Below, piece after piece: positions 1 through 8,063 of a stretch of DNA of 41,269 nt; position 1 is the first letter of the stretch; each line of letters begins with the position of its first letter. The notes under the pieces were generated by a model. That model was given only the letters and a program-made list of their open reading frames with translations. It was not told the DNA's origin and ran no database searches. The DNA lies in the NCBI GenBank assembly GCA_039819065.1, contig JBCBSS010000060.1:1-41269 (forward strand). The letters run 5' to 3'. Origin of the DNA: JBCBSS01 sp039819065 (GTDB lineage: Bacteria; Bacteroidota; Bacteroidia; Cytophagales; Cyclobacteriaceae). Made by a program: the position numbers and the translations under genes.

Positions 1-139
1 ATTTTACATTACTGGTGCTGTCTGACAGGTCGCAACTGTCGCAGTGTCCTCCTTTCCCGGAGAATTCTTTTCTCAACTGTTTGAAGAGATAGATCGAGGC
101 TATGACTACGATCAATATGACAATTATACCTTGTATCAT
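1..139 (-). CDS. FeoB-associated Cys-rich membrane protein (partial, 3' end off the left edge)
   Basis: I translated this small frame by eye; it gives 46 residues before the window ends. Residues 2-19 form one hydrophobic helix (MIQGIIVILIVVIASIYLF), followed by a basic stretch (KQLRK) and a Gly/Cys segment with Cys33 and Cys36 in a C-D-S-C motif. Proteins of this shape are known as FeoB-associated Cys-rich membrane proteins and commonly sit just after feoB in Bacteroidota and Firmicutes; a role in the assembly or redox state of the Fe(II) permease is proposed for them. Its ATG (137-139) overlaps the feoB TGA as ATGA, which suggests translational coupling and makes it the third gene of the feo operon. 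The stop codon lies beyond the window. Confidence 0.82.
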   Translation of the reverse strand, partial: MIQGIIVILIVVIASIYLFKQLRKEFSGKGGHCDSCDLSDSTSNVK

Positions 140-2097
140 TTTAACACCTGGTAAGTAATGAGTGCGGCCAAATAGGCCAGTGCAGTCATGTAGGTAAACT
201 GTATAAACGGCCATTTCCAGCTTTTAGTTTCCCGCTTTACCACAGCCAGTGTGCTCATGCATTGCATGGCAAAGGCGTAGAAAACCATCAATGAGAAACC
301 AGTGGCCAAGTTATAAGATAGCTTACCTGTCTTAGGGTTGGTATCATTTTTTAGCCGTTCTATCATGGTATCACTTTTCTCCTCGAAGTCTTCACCGATG
401 CTATAGATGGTGGCCATGGAACTTACAAATACTTCTCTTGCAGCAAAAGAGGTGATCAAGGCAATACCCATTTGCCAGTTGTAGCCCAGGGGTTCTATGG
501 TGGGCTCAATAGTCTTGCCCATGATGCCTATCCATGAATTCTCCAGTCGGATGGCCGCTTCCTCTTCTGTACTCAAGTTTGCCGCAAGCGAGGCTTTCTG
601 CACAGCTTCGTCCATTCTACCGGGAGGGCCATAGGAGGCCAAAGCCCATAGAATGACCGCAATAGCCATGATGACCTTACCAGCTTCCCAAACAAATATT
701 TTGGTTTTCTCCAGCAACAGTAGACCAATATTGCTAAGACGAGGTACTTTATAGGTGGGCATTTCCATGATCAGGAAGCTCTGCTGCTTGGCTTTTACCA
801 AGAATTTTAAAATCAACGCGACCAGTAGAGCAGCAGCAAAACCTAGTAAGTACATGCTCAATAGCGCCAATCCTTGATAGTTAATCAGTCCCCACATTTT
901 GTCATTGGGAACAACCAAAGCGATCAAAAGTGTGTAGACTGGCAACCTGGCAGAACAACTGGTAAGTGGCACCACCAGAATGGTGACCAATCGATCTTTC
1001 CACTGGTCTATAGAACGTGTAGCCATAATAGCTGGAATAGCACAAGCTACCCCTGACATGAGAGGCACAACACTCTTACCGGTCAATCCGAAAGGCCTCA
1101 TGAGTCTATCCATAATGAAGACTACTCTTGACATATAACCCGATTCTTCCAAGAGCGCCAGAAAGGCAAAAAGAAGCACAATCTGTGGTATGAAAATAAC
1201 GACCCCCCCGATACCTGGGACAATACCCTCCGCGATGAGGTCGGTTAATACGCCTTCTGGTAAGTTGGTGCCTATCCATTGGCTGGCCACCAGAAAAACT
1301 TCATCAATGAGATCCATCGGTATACTGGCCAGTTCATAGATGGCTTGAAAGATGATAAAGAGTATGGACAAGAATATGGCATAACCCCAAATAGGATGCG
1401 TCACTACTTTATCAATGCGCTGGCTGAGTAAGCGCCGTGATTTGCTGTTTTCTTTTTTAGTCAGGCAAAACCTGAGTATTTGATTGATTTGCCTGAAACG
1501 TGAGTTGGTATCTTCGATTTGCTGTGCTTCCGGCAAATCCAGAACGGCTCCGTTACGGATGGGAGAAGCTTCGGCAAATGGGATGAGATCACTTTTCTGG
1601 TAAGTTTCTATTTGCTGCTTGAGGTTGTTTATGCCCGAGCCTTTTCTAGAATCGAGCGCTACAACTGGTATATTTCCCAGCATTTCACTTAGTTTTTGCT
1701 GGTCGATTTCGAGCCCTTCTTTCTGAAGCAAATCAATCATATTCAGCCCTAGAATAACTGGTACGCCCAAATCCTTGATTTGTGTGAACAGTAATAGGTT
1801 GCGTTCCAGATTGGTAGCATCGATTACCACGACCACCAGATCGGGGTGATCAGTATGGTTACTATCAACCAATATTTCAGAAGCCACGGCTTCATCTCGG
1901 GATTTTGGGAAGAGACTATAGGTGCCAGGCAGGTCAACTACTTCTATTTTATGGCCCTGGCTATCTTTAAAAGAACCTAAATGCTTATCTACGGTAACTC
2001 CGGGGTAATTGCCAACGTGCTGGTTAAGCCCAGTGAGCCTATTGAAAAGGGAACTCTTACCTGAATTTGGATTACCTACTAATGCGATCTTTTTCAA
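136..2097 (-). CDS. feoB: Ferrous iron transport protein B (Fe(II) permease with GTPase domain)
   Basis: This 653-residue protein moves Fe(II) across the inner membrane. The N-terminal G domain has the G1 loop GNPNSGKSS (residues 8-16), the G3 motif DLPG (55-58) and the G4 motif NMID (119-122). A helical spacer reaches about residue 225. The membrane part then shows the usual Gate segments, including the conserved stretch with ESGYMSRVVF and SGVACAIPA near residues 318-355 and a second Gate near AAREVFVSS. The length is a little short of enterobacterial FeoB, as is usual in Bacteroidota. The gene starts with ATG inside the feoA stop region (4-base overlap) and its own stop overlaps the Cys-rich small gene. 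No frameshift or missing motif is visible. The operon order A-B-Cys-rich argues for Fe(II) rather than Mn(II) transport. Confidence 0.97.
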   Translation of the reverse strand: MKKIALVGNPNSGKSSLFNRLTGLNQHVGNYPGVTVDKHLGSFKDSQGHKIEVVDLPGTYSLFPKSRDEAVASEILVDSNHTDHPDLVVVVIDATNLERNLLLFTQIKDLGVPVILGLNMIDLLQKEGLEIDQQKLSEMLGNIPVVALDSRKGSGINNLKQQIETYQKSDLIPFAEASPIRNGAVLDLPEAQQIEDTNSRFRQINQILRFCLTKKENSKSRRLLSQRIDKVVTHPIWGYAIFLSILFIIFQAIYELASIPMDLIDEVFLVASQWIGTNLPEGVLTDLIAEGIVPGIGGVVIFIPQIVLLFAFLALLEESGYMSRVVFIMDRLMRPFGLTGKSVVPLMSGVACAIPAIMATRSIDQWKDRLVTILVVPLTSCSARLPVYTLLIALVVPNDKMWGLINYQGLALLSMYLLGFAAALLVALILKFLVKAKQQSFLIMEMPTYKVPRLSNIGLLLLEKTKIFVWEAGKVIMAIAVILWALASYGPPGRMDEAVQKASLAANLSTEEEAAIRLENSWIGIMGKTIEPTIEPLGYNWQMGIALITSFAAREVFVSSMATIYSIGEDFEEKSDTMIERLKNDTNPKTGKLSYNLATGFSLMVFYAFAMQCMSTLAVVKRETKSWKWPFIQFTYMTALAYLAALITYQVLK

Positions 2098-2333
2098 CGA
2101 TGTGCTTCTCCTTCAAGTTTTACTGTAATCTTTGCTGCTTCCTTTTTGCGCAGCGATAATACGTAATCACCCACTTCCATCGCAATAGGATCTCCAAGAG
2201 GTGCTTTATATAATACTTTGACCAATTGATCTGGCCCAATGCCCATATCAGCCAGTTTGGCGCGAAAGGGGCTGTCATCTACGGAGATGATCGTGGCTAC
2301 GGATTGAGCCTTGACTTGATCTAATGTTAACAA
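2094..2333 (-). CDS. feoA: Ferrous iron transport protein A (SH3-like cytosolic partner of FeoB)
   Basis: The 79-residue protein has the FeoA SH3-like pattern: LADMGIGPDQLVKV near residues 27-40, then APLGDPIAMEV and a final strand YVLSLRKKEAAKITV. FeoA proteins bind the cytosolic side of FeoB and are needed for Fe(II) uptake. The start appears to be TTG at 2331-2333: reading upstream in frame reaches a TAG at 2367-2369 without an ATG or GTG, and the resulting N-terminus (M-L-T-L-D-Q) matches the family. It is the first gene of the operon. Its 3' end overlaps feoB by four bases. Confidence 0.93.
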   Translation of the reverse strand: MLTLDQVKAQSVATIISVDDSPFRAKLADMGIGPDQLVKVLYKAPLGDPIAMEVGDYVLSLRKKEAAKITVKLEGEAHR

Positions 2334-2817
2334 ACTGTTATCAAATTGTGTGTGCGTGAAATTAGCCTATCCATTTGTATTGGTCAATTACTAGTACTGG
2401 TTATAACTGGCCAATAATGATGGGTGGTTTTACCATTTCGTTTATCATGGGGCAGAAGTGATGTTTATATGATATCACACTGTGTTCATCTTAATCAACT
2501 CTTGCTTTAATGAGACTGTCTTCAACATTGGTCCTGTGGGTAATTTCTCTCAGTCAGCTTACTGATACCTATGCAAGCCAGACTTTTCCCCTCCTTAATT
2601 TTAGGGAGGGGTTGGGGTGGGTAAGACAAAAGAATTGCTGACAGCGTACTTAACAAATAACACGTCGTGCACACTTTCATGTCATTTCACTTCGCACGAT
2701 CCAAATTGTTAGGTTTCGCAATGATGACTGGCTTTTTAGATAGCCTCAGAATACTTTACTACCCACAGGAATTTGGAATTAGGGCTTTCTAATTGATTGG
2801 ATATTAGAATGGGGTGG
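2334..2817. other. Intergenic region upstream of feoA, with one palindromic repeat
   Basis: About 480 bases without a credible gene. The feo promoter must lie here on the minus strand. A weak Bacteroidota-like match (TTGACC, then TAATTTC about 19 bases on) lies close to feoA, but I would not rely on it. I do not see a convincing Fur box. A G/C-rich palindrome at 2589-2612 is listed separately. Confidence 0.5.
2589..2612. repeat. Palindromic intergenic repeat, C-rich/G-rich stem
   Basis: CCCCTCC and GGAGGGG arms enclose a short A/T loop, and the right side continues into GGGGTGGGTAAGA. The same layout (C-run, TAAT...TTA loop, G-run, then a second G-run and GTAAGA) recurs at 15812-15850 and 39049-39085, so this is a dispersed family and not a one-off terminator. 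Confidence 0.6.
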
Positions 2818-3528
2818 TTAGCGTTGTTTGATCAGCAACTTCTGGGATAAATAGCCCTTACCACCGTCATAAGCTTCTACCCAGCCATTCTTTTTAAGGT
2901 ATTTCACCAGAAAGTGGTTCAGCAAACCGTGGGATACCAATAGCGTCTTTCCCTCGGCCATAGCTTGTTCTTCTAGAAACTTAGTGCCTTCCCTGGCTCT
3001 ATCCTTGGCCTTAGAAAATCGCTCAATACCGCGTTTGTTCAGCCCCATAAACCAAAACACTCTGCTTCCGGCCAGCCACCATTTCAAAGGAAGTTTAATG
3101 TTGGGGAAAGCAAATATTTTCCTTTCGAATTCTCTGAACATAGGGGTCGGGCGGTAGTCATATCCATCGCCAAAAACATAGTTGGCTGTAGATTTAGAGC
3201 GGTTGATGCTGCTGGTATTTATGACGGTCAATTCGTTTTCATTCAATTCTACCGGAATGAACGCGGGAGGGTAAATGCCGACTGAATCATAATCTTTGAT
3301 GAATTGAATGGCCTCCTTGCGTTTTCTACCTCCTTTTTTATTGAGTGCTGGCTCTCCATGCCTTAAGAGAATTATTTGGGCGAACTGGACATTATCGTCT
3401 AAAAGACTGTCCGGAATAAAACCAATGGTCACTTGCTCATTTTTGGCCTTTTTTTCTAAAGCCTCATAGTATTGCAAGACCTTTTCCGATTGTGCGTATA
3501 CCACCGAATTGGTGGCCACGAATAGCAT
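2818..3528 (-). CDS. Exported histidine phosphatase (phosphoglycerate mutase-like fold)
   Basis: The 236-residue frame has the histidine phosphatase hallmarks: RHGE at residues 56-59 with His57 as the likely phosphate acceptor, a second Arg in the SINRSKSTA segment (Arg110), an acidic REFE near 132-135, and VSHG with His200 as the second catalytic His. An N-terminal hydrophobic stretch ending V-Y-A-Q-S looks like a signal peptide, so the enzyme is probably periplasmic. Its substrate cannot be told from sequence. Oddly, the ATG at 3528 gives a signal peptide without the basic N-region. In the same frame upstream lies KKSSVIRLLITTI, an ideal N-region, which an out-of-frame ATG at 3572-3574 would reach if an A7 run (T7 at 3561-3567 on plus) were one base shorter. 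The true start is therefore uncertain. Confidence 0.8.
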   Translation of the reverse strand: MLFVATNSVVYAQSEKVLQYYEALEKKAKNEQVTIGFIPDSLLDDNVQFAQIILLRHGEPALNKKGGRKRKEAIQFIKDYDSVGIYPPAFIPVELNENELTVINTSSINRSKSTANYVFGDGYDYRPTPMFREFERKIFAFPNIKLPLKWWLAGSRVFWFMGLNKRGIERFSKAKDRAREGTKFLEEQAMAEGKTLLVSHGLLNHFLVKYLKKNGWVEAYDGGKGYLSQKLLIKQR

Positions 3529-3848
3529 AATGGTTGTGATTAGGAGCCTGATAACGCTACTTTTTTTGATCCATTACTAAGGTAAGCGAAATTTTTCAGC
3601 CCACCTTGGTACCTGTCGACTTCTTATGCTTCCGGCCGAACTACAACCGCACTGCGGATTTTTCTACAGCGTTTATTGATCAAAAAAGTACTGCTATGAA
3701 GTAAACTTTATGGCCAGAAACTAATTAAGAATACAGGTGATGATAATTTGGATTTAAACAATATTAGTAAATGATCTTCATTACCTTCCCGCTTTGTTTC
3801 GGCAGTTGTTAAATCAATACCAAAGCTTAGTCAGGTCAAACTCGAATC
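3529..3848. other. Intergenic region between divergent histidine phosphatase and MATE genes
   Basis: About 320 bases separate two divergent genes, so promoters for both should lie here. Apart from the T7 run at 3561-3567 I see no repeat, hairpin or clear promoter motif. Confidence 0.45.
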
Positions 3849-5231
3849 ATGAAGGACGATAGAAGGCAATTTATTCTCAGCGAGCCGCTGACCAAGATCA
3901 TGTGGAGGCTTTCCCTTCCTGCCATAGCCGCGATGGTTTTGTTTGGGCTAAATACCTTTATGGATACGGTGTATATAGGCCAATTGATGGACGAAACGGC
4001 ATTGGCCGGTGTAGCATTAGCTTACCCTCTAACGTCAATTATGATGGGACTGGGTTCATGGGCTGGCACCGGGGCTGCCAATTTACTCAGCATTGCGCTG
4101 GGAGATGAGGATTTGAACACACAAGCCCATATCCTGCCAAACGCTACCATATTTGCCATAATCAGTACGATCATCTTTGCTCTTCCAGCCTATGTTTTTG
4201 CCGAGTCTCTTATCCAAATGATGGGAGGGAAGGGGCAGGTATTGGCTGAAGGCGTGACCTATCTAAAGGTGAGCCTATTTGGTGCCCCGGCCTGGGTTTA
4301 CGGGCTTTCACTGAATATGATTATCAGGGGAGAAGGCAAGATGAAGAACGCCGCAGTCATGATGATCTATGGACTGGGAGTGAACTTGATTTTGACACCT
4401 GTATTCATTGGTGTGTTGGGTATGGGAGTAGAAGGCGCGGCATGGGCTACTAACATAGGCATGGCGATCTATTCTATCGTTGGTTTTGTCTATTTCAAAA
4501 AGGGTAGAGCCTCTTTCCATGCCGATATACGCTCTCTTACTTTTGATCGGGAGGTTTTCCGGTCTATCATGAGATTGGGCTTTCCTGGATTTATTATGAC
4601 CATTATGGGGCTTGTTCAGGCCTTTGTGGTGTTGAATGCCATAGTAGATATTGGCGATGATTCAGACCTGGCCTTTTTCGCCGCTGCCAACCGTATCATT
4701 CTTTTTCTGATGACACCGCTTTTTGGATTGATGCGTGCCTTGCAACCGGTAATCGGAATCAACTTCGGGGCCAAACAGTATGACCGTGTGAAAGAAAGTT
4801 TTGTACTCTTCACGAAAACCGGATTCTACATTGTAGCTCCCTTTTGGGTGATGCTTACCGCCTTTCCTGAAGTGAGTATGGGCTTGGTGCTGCCTGATGT
4901 GACATTTACTGCTCAGGATTTATTGAACGTCCGTGTTTACATGCTGGTACTGCCCATTTTACCTTTGGTATTTATGGCACTGACCTTCTTTCCTGCCATT
5001 AATGAAGCCAAGTATGGTAGTATAATCGGTTTGGCCAGGCAGTTGGTATTCTACGTACCTGCCATGCTATTATTGCCCAAATACTTTGGCTTGAATTGGG
5101 TTTATTATAGTACTACCGTTATTGATTTTGTAGTAACATTTTGGATGCTGATCGTAGTTTGGAAGTTATTCAAAAAGCTTGATCAGTCTAAGGAGTTGCA
5201 CATGAGTGGTAGTTTGGCAAGTGTATCTTGA
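3849..5231 (+). CDS. MATE family efflux transporter
   Basis: The 460-residue protein is almost entirely hydrophobic with about twelve membrane helices in two related halves, the arrangement of multidrug and toxic compound extrusion proteins. The first helix region (LSLPAIAAMVLFGLNTFMDT) and the segment GALAGVALAYPLT-like near residue 50 fit the MATE signature, and the second half restarts with IMRLGFPGFIMTIMGL near residue 240. MATE proteins export cationic drugs or metabolites with Na+ or H+. The N-terminus is cytosolic and charged. It stands alone, divergent from the phosphatase gene, and the downstream genes run the other way. Substrate unknown; the family assignment is secure. Confidence 0.93.
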   Translation: MKDDRRQFILSEPLTKIMWRLSLPAIAAMVLFGLNTFMDTVYIGQLMDETALAGVALAYPLTSIMMGLGSWAGTGAANLLSIALGDEDLNTQAHILPNATIFAIISTIIFALPAYVFAESLIQMMGGKGQVLAEGVTYLKVSLFGAPAWVYGLSLNMIIRGEGKMKNAAVMMIYGLGVNLILTPVFIGVLGMGVEGAAWATNIGMAIYSIVGFVYFKKGRASFHADIRSLTFDREVFRSIMRLGFPGFIMTIMGLVQAFVVLNAIVDIGDDSDLAFFAAANRIILFLMTPLFGLMRALQPVIGINFGAKQYDRVKESFVLFTKTGFYIVAPFWVMLTAFPEVSMGLVLPDVTFTAQDLLNVRVYMLVLPILPLVFMALTFFPAINEAKYGSIIGLARQLVFYVPAMLLLPKYFGLNWVYYSTTVIDFVVTFWMLIVVWKLFKKLDQSKELHMSGSLASVS

Positions 5232-5303
5232 CCTTGCTCCGAAAAGCCAAAAGAGGCATGTACTACGGTCTTATGACTTTATCTTAGCATCTGATCAGTG
5301 ACT

Positions 5304-5471
5304 TTATTCGCTTAGCCCCGGCCAGTAGTGAGATTTCAGTTTCCTCCTGAGGTATGGGCACTCCGTATTTTTGAAGAACTTAAGTAAGATCCTATATTTC
5401 TGATGAGGGTTATGTTTGATTGCATCATCTATCTCGATCAACATAAGATCAAATTCTCTAATCGATTCCAT
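5304..5471 (-). CDS. Small hypothetical protein, 55 residues
   Basis: I start this gene at the ATG at 5469-5471 and not at a farther upstream one, because that places it four bases after the stop of the Cys-rich gene at 5476, with no overlap. The product is a small, mostly helical, basic protein: an acidic first half (MESIREFDLMLIEIDD) and a basic second half rich in Lys, Arg and His with one Cys in NTECPYLRRK. I recognise no family. The close spacing suggests an operon with the preceding DUF6686-like gene. Confidence 0.5.
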   Translation of the reverse strand: MESIREFDLMLIEIDDAIKHNPHQKYRILLKFFKNTECPYLRRKLKSHYWPGLSE

Positions 5472-5475
5472 AGCC

Positions 5476-5802
5476 TTAAGTGTAAATAATTTGAAACACT
5501 TCAAACAGTGACAGTGATTCACCGATAGATAAGGCAAGCTCTTTTGCCTCTGTTTGAGAAAGGCAAAAGCCAATCTTTTCGGCCGGACTCTTAACTACCA
5601 CCTTGGGTTGGTCATTGTCATTGTACTCAAAATCACAATCGGTTAGGCTTTCCAGGGTTTCACAAAACCCTTGCAACTCTTTAAGCGAGAACGAGCCGCA
5701 ACAGCATTTAAATGTAAGTGAGAAATTTCGGCAAGCTTTGCAGTATGTAATTTGACAATCTTCCGTTTTCGTGAGTGAGTTGAACTGATCCTTGGAACAC
5801 AT
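5476..5802 (-). CDS. Cys-rich DUF6686-like protein
   Basis: The 108-residue protein resembles the DUF6686 family of Bacteroidota by pattern: a C-x-x-C pair (Cys21, Cys24) followed by a strand of the type NFSLTF and a helix of the type LSLKELQGFCETL. It has no signal peptide or membrane segment, so it should be cytosolic. It is unusually rich in cysteine: Cys2, 16, 21, 24, a CCC run at 33-35, then 47 and 56. This suggests a metal or redox centre, though no function is established. A 55-residue gene follows four bases downstream, and an 11-base-pair hairpin lies about 35 bases upstream of the start. The family call rests on memory of the motif and not on a search. Confidence 0.55.
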   Translation of the reverse strand: MCSKDQFNSLTKTEDCQITYCKACRNFSLTFKCCCGSFSLKELQGFCETLESLTDCDFEYNDNDQPKVVVKSPAEKIGFCLSQTEAKELALSIGESLSLFEVFQIIYT

Positions 5803-5837
5803 AAATTAAAAAATGAAATGTTTGAATTGTGCCTCTT

Positions 5838-5868
5838 GAAGCTGTGCTAATGGCTGCAGCACAGCTTC
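5838..5868. repeat. Perfect 11-bp inverted repeat upstream of the Cys-rich gene
   Basis: GAAGCTGTGCT (5838-5848) and AGCACAGCTTC (5858-5868) pair perfectly around a 9-base loop. On the minus strand it lies about 35 bases before the ATG at 5802, so it could be a 5' leader hairpin or an operator. No U-run follows on the minus strand; on the plus strand GGGCTTTTA follows, which would make only a weak terminator. Confidence 0.55.
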
Positions 5869-6180
5869 TGAGGGCTTTTACTAGTTGGGTCAATTCCCAT
5901 TAAAAATTAACCGTGATTTACAACATCATTTCTCATTCCAAATACCTAAATTATTTAGAACGATTCCAGATAATGCTAAATTCATTTATTCTGAACGCAT
6001 TTACAATTACTAGAAATAGTGAAATTGAGTAGCTAGTTGATACTCCAGTGAATGGCTAATAGTAGTTAGGCCTTACAAGGGTTTGTCACAATTCGGTATG
6101 AGAAGCCCCTAAGAACTACATTCAAAAAGTATCTACCAATTTGGCATTATGTTCAGGTTTGGTGCAAGGGATTAATAGTT
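5869..6180. other. A/T-rich non-coding stretch before the repeat array
   Basis: I see no coding frame with sensible composition, no hairpin and no promoter motif here. It separates the Cys-rich gene from the tandem array that begins near 6181. Confidence 0.4.
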
Positions 6181-7110
6181 ATCCCGGCAGTACCGCGATG
6201 TTAGGTTTTCTGTCTTGTCCTGTGTTGTTACATAGCCAATAAGATTCTTTCAGAATGACTGTGGTGCTTGCTGAGAGAGTAAACGTACTCAAAGATCATA
6301 GGTCGCACCTACGGCGCTTTTTTGTGTGTGTAGATTTGTTAGCTATCGACAGGCCGCCCCTCTGGGGCTGACTAGATTAGTGCTAATCCTACCGTTCTTT
6401 CTAGAATGTAACATGTTGCCTACTGCTAATTGTTAACTGCTATTCCATCTGCCCAATTCCAGGTCTTAGGACTGACTACTTGCTACTAACTATTACCTAC
6501 CTGTCCTTCTGAAAGAATCTTATTGGTGGATGTCTGTAACCGTTATTGGTGGATGTCTGTAACCGTTCGATACTTAATAGCTTGCTGAATAGCACTGCTG
6601 CTACCTTCGATTTTCTATTAAGTTCTGCTTTATTGCATAGCCAATAAGATTCATTCTGAATGACTGTTTATGTTCAATTCGTCTCAGACTGTGTTGTATT
6701 GCATCAATTGATCAAATCATTATCACATCAAACCATCAAATTTGCCTGCTGCCAATTGTCAACTGCTATTCCATTTGCCCAATTCCAAGTCTTAGAACTG
6801 ACTACTCGCTACCAACTACTGCTATATGTCCTTCTGAAAGAATCTTATTGGCAGATAACGGCGACCGTTCTGGATTTGATAGTTAGCCGAATAGCACTAC
6901 GGCTATCTTCGAGTTTCTATCATGCCCTGTCTTATTTCATAGCCAATAAGATTCTTTCAGAATGACTGAAAATGGTCAATTTGTCAAAGATGGTATAGAG
7001 TTCTATTAATTGATCGAACCATCATACCATCACCAAATCGAACCATCAAAATTGCTTAATGCCAATTGTTGACTGCCTACTCCCTAACTAACGACTAACT
7101 ACCAGCTACT
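6181..7110. repeat. Degenerate tandem repeat array, about three units of roughly 260-345 bp
   Basis: Three recurring blocks appear in the same order. Block 1 is CATAGCCAATAAGATTC...CAGAATGACTG at 6231-6261, 6636-6666 and 6938-6968. Block 2 is CCAATTG..AACTGC..., followed by CCCAATTCCA, GTCTTAG and ACTGACTACT, in units I and II; a shorter version is at about 7061-7100. Block 3 is TGTCCTTCTGAAAGAATC then TTATTGG at 6502-6526 and 6827-6851. Block 3 is the inverted complement of the core of block 1, so each unit carries terminal inverted repeats. Linkers between units (ACCGTTC, GAATAGCAC, CTTCGA, TTTCTAT) also match. Unit I has an extra insertion (about 6270-6400) with a GCCCC/GGGGC hairpin. The third unit lacks its final block 3. 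No frame here looks like a gene. Confidence 0.75.
6520..6565. repeat. Exact 23-bp tandem duplication inside the array
   Basis: The 23 bases at 6520-6542, beginning TTATTGGTGG and ending CTGTAACCG, are repeated without change at 6543-6565. This is the only exact short tandem repeat in the array and looks recent compared with the diverged larger units around it. Confidence 0.85.
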
Positions 7111-7114
7111 ACCA

Positions 7115-7972
7115 TTACTCAACAATAGGTTGTACATTTTCCAAACTATCTACCAGTGGCTTAACACCCATATCATACATGGCTAGCATCATTTGGTATA
7201 CATTAGATTTGGTTTTCTCGGGGCTGCCGCCGGGAATAGGAGGGGCTGGATCGTATTCCATATCTAGCATGACACCCTGTGTATAGTCTTCTCCCCAGAT
7301 CTCGGCCATGATCGCTAATGACATATCCATACCAGCGGTAACACCAGCTGACGTCCAGTATTTGCCGTCATTCACAAAGCGCTCCTTTTGAAACGTGGCA
7401 CCATACTTAGCCAGCTTTTCTTCAGCACGATACCAGTTAGTAGTGGCTTTTTTGCCTTCTAGCAAACCCGTAGCGCCTAATATCCAGCCACCGGTACAAA
7501 CGGATGCTGTATAGGTCGTATTTTGATCTACCTTTCTGATCCAATCCAATAGCCGCTCGTCGTAAGCGCCTAATATGGTGCCTTTGAAACCACCGGGTAT
7601 GACCAGGATATCCACTTGATCAACCGAATCGATGACGGTGTTAGGCACAATCTCAGTACCCATCACCGTGGTGATATTGCCCGGATTCAGCGCGATGAGC
7701 TGTGTTTTCACGCCCCAGAGTTGACCCAGTACATATCTTGGTCCCATCAGGTCAAGGTCGTTCACACCGTCGTAAACGAGTATGCCGAGCGTTTTGATGT
7801 CGTGCTTAGGTGTGCCTAACATTTGATCCATCAGCTCGTCGTGATTTTGAGCAGTGATTTCAGGTGATTCCTGTTGAGGGGTGCTCTCTGTTTGCTGTTG
7901 GTCCTTTTGAGGTTCGTTACAGGCAGTAATGATTGACAGAAAAACAATAAGGTAAAAAGGGAATTTTTTCAT
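7115..7972 (-). CDS. DJ-1/PfpI family lipoprotein
   Basis: Starting at the ATG at 7972 gives a lipoprotein signal MKKFPFYLIVFLSIITAC with the lipobox I-T-A-C; a farther upstream ATG in frame would bury this signal and overlap the TonB receptor gene. A Gln/Glu-rich spacer follows, then a complete DJ-1/PfpI domain: LGILVYDGVNDLDL, LVIPGG, and the nucleophile elbow SVCTGG with the catalytic Cys, then LLEGKKATTNW. This resembles the isonitrile hydratase and GlxA N-domain branch more than PfpI proteases. Being lipid-anchored, it should act in the periplasm, which is unusual for this fold. It follows the TonB receptor by about 90 bases in the same direction. Substrate unknown. Confidence 0.83.
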   Translation of the reverse strand: MKKFPFYLIVFLSIITACNEPQKDQQQTESTPQQESPEITAQNHDELMDQMLGTPKHDIKTLGILVYDGVNDLDLMGPRYVLGQLWGVKTQLIALNPGNITTVMGTEIVPNTVIDSVDQVDILVIPGGFKGTILGAYDERLLDWIRKVDQNTTYTASVCTGGWILGATGLLEGKKATTNWYRAEEKLAKYGATFQKERFVNDGKYWTSAGVTAGMDMSLAIMAEIWGEDYTQGVMLDMEYDPAPPIPGGSPEKTKSNVYQMMLAMYDMGVKPLVDSLENVQPIVE

Positions 7973-8063
7973 GCTAGTATAGTTTAGGCATCGTGCCAAG
8001 GGGTACAAAGAAAGGCTATATATTATCCATTCTAATACCCCTTGATACGGCTTAGTAGTTATT

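Noticed and set aside
5708..5893. Open frame of 61 codons on minus
   Set aside because: It overlaps the start of the better supported Cys-rich gene in another frame and includes the hairpin.
6660..6965. Open frame of 101 codons on plus inside the repeat array
   Set aside because: It is made of array blocks, shares them with non-coding units on both sides, and has no family-like features.
6181..7110. CRISPR array
   Set aside because: The units are about 300 bp and diverged, spacers are not unique and regular, and no cas gene is near.
6181..7110. Integron cassette array
   Set aside because: The units contain no genes, I see no core GTTRRRY sites in the right places, and there is no integrase.
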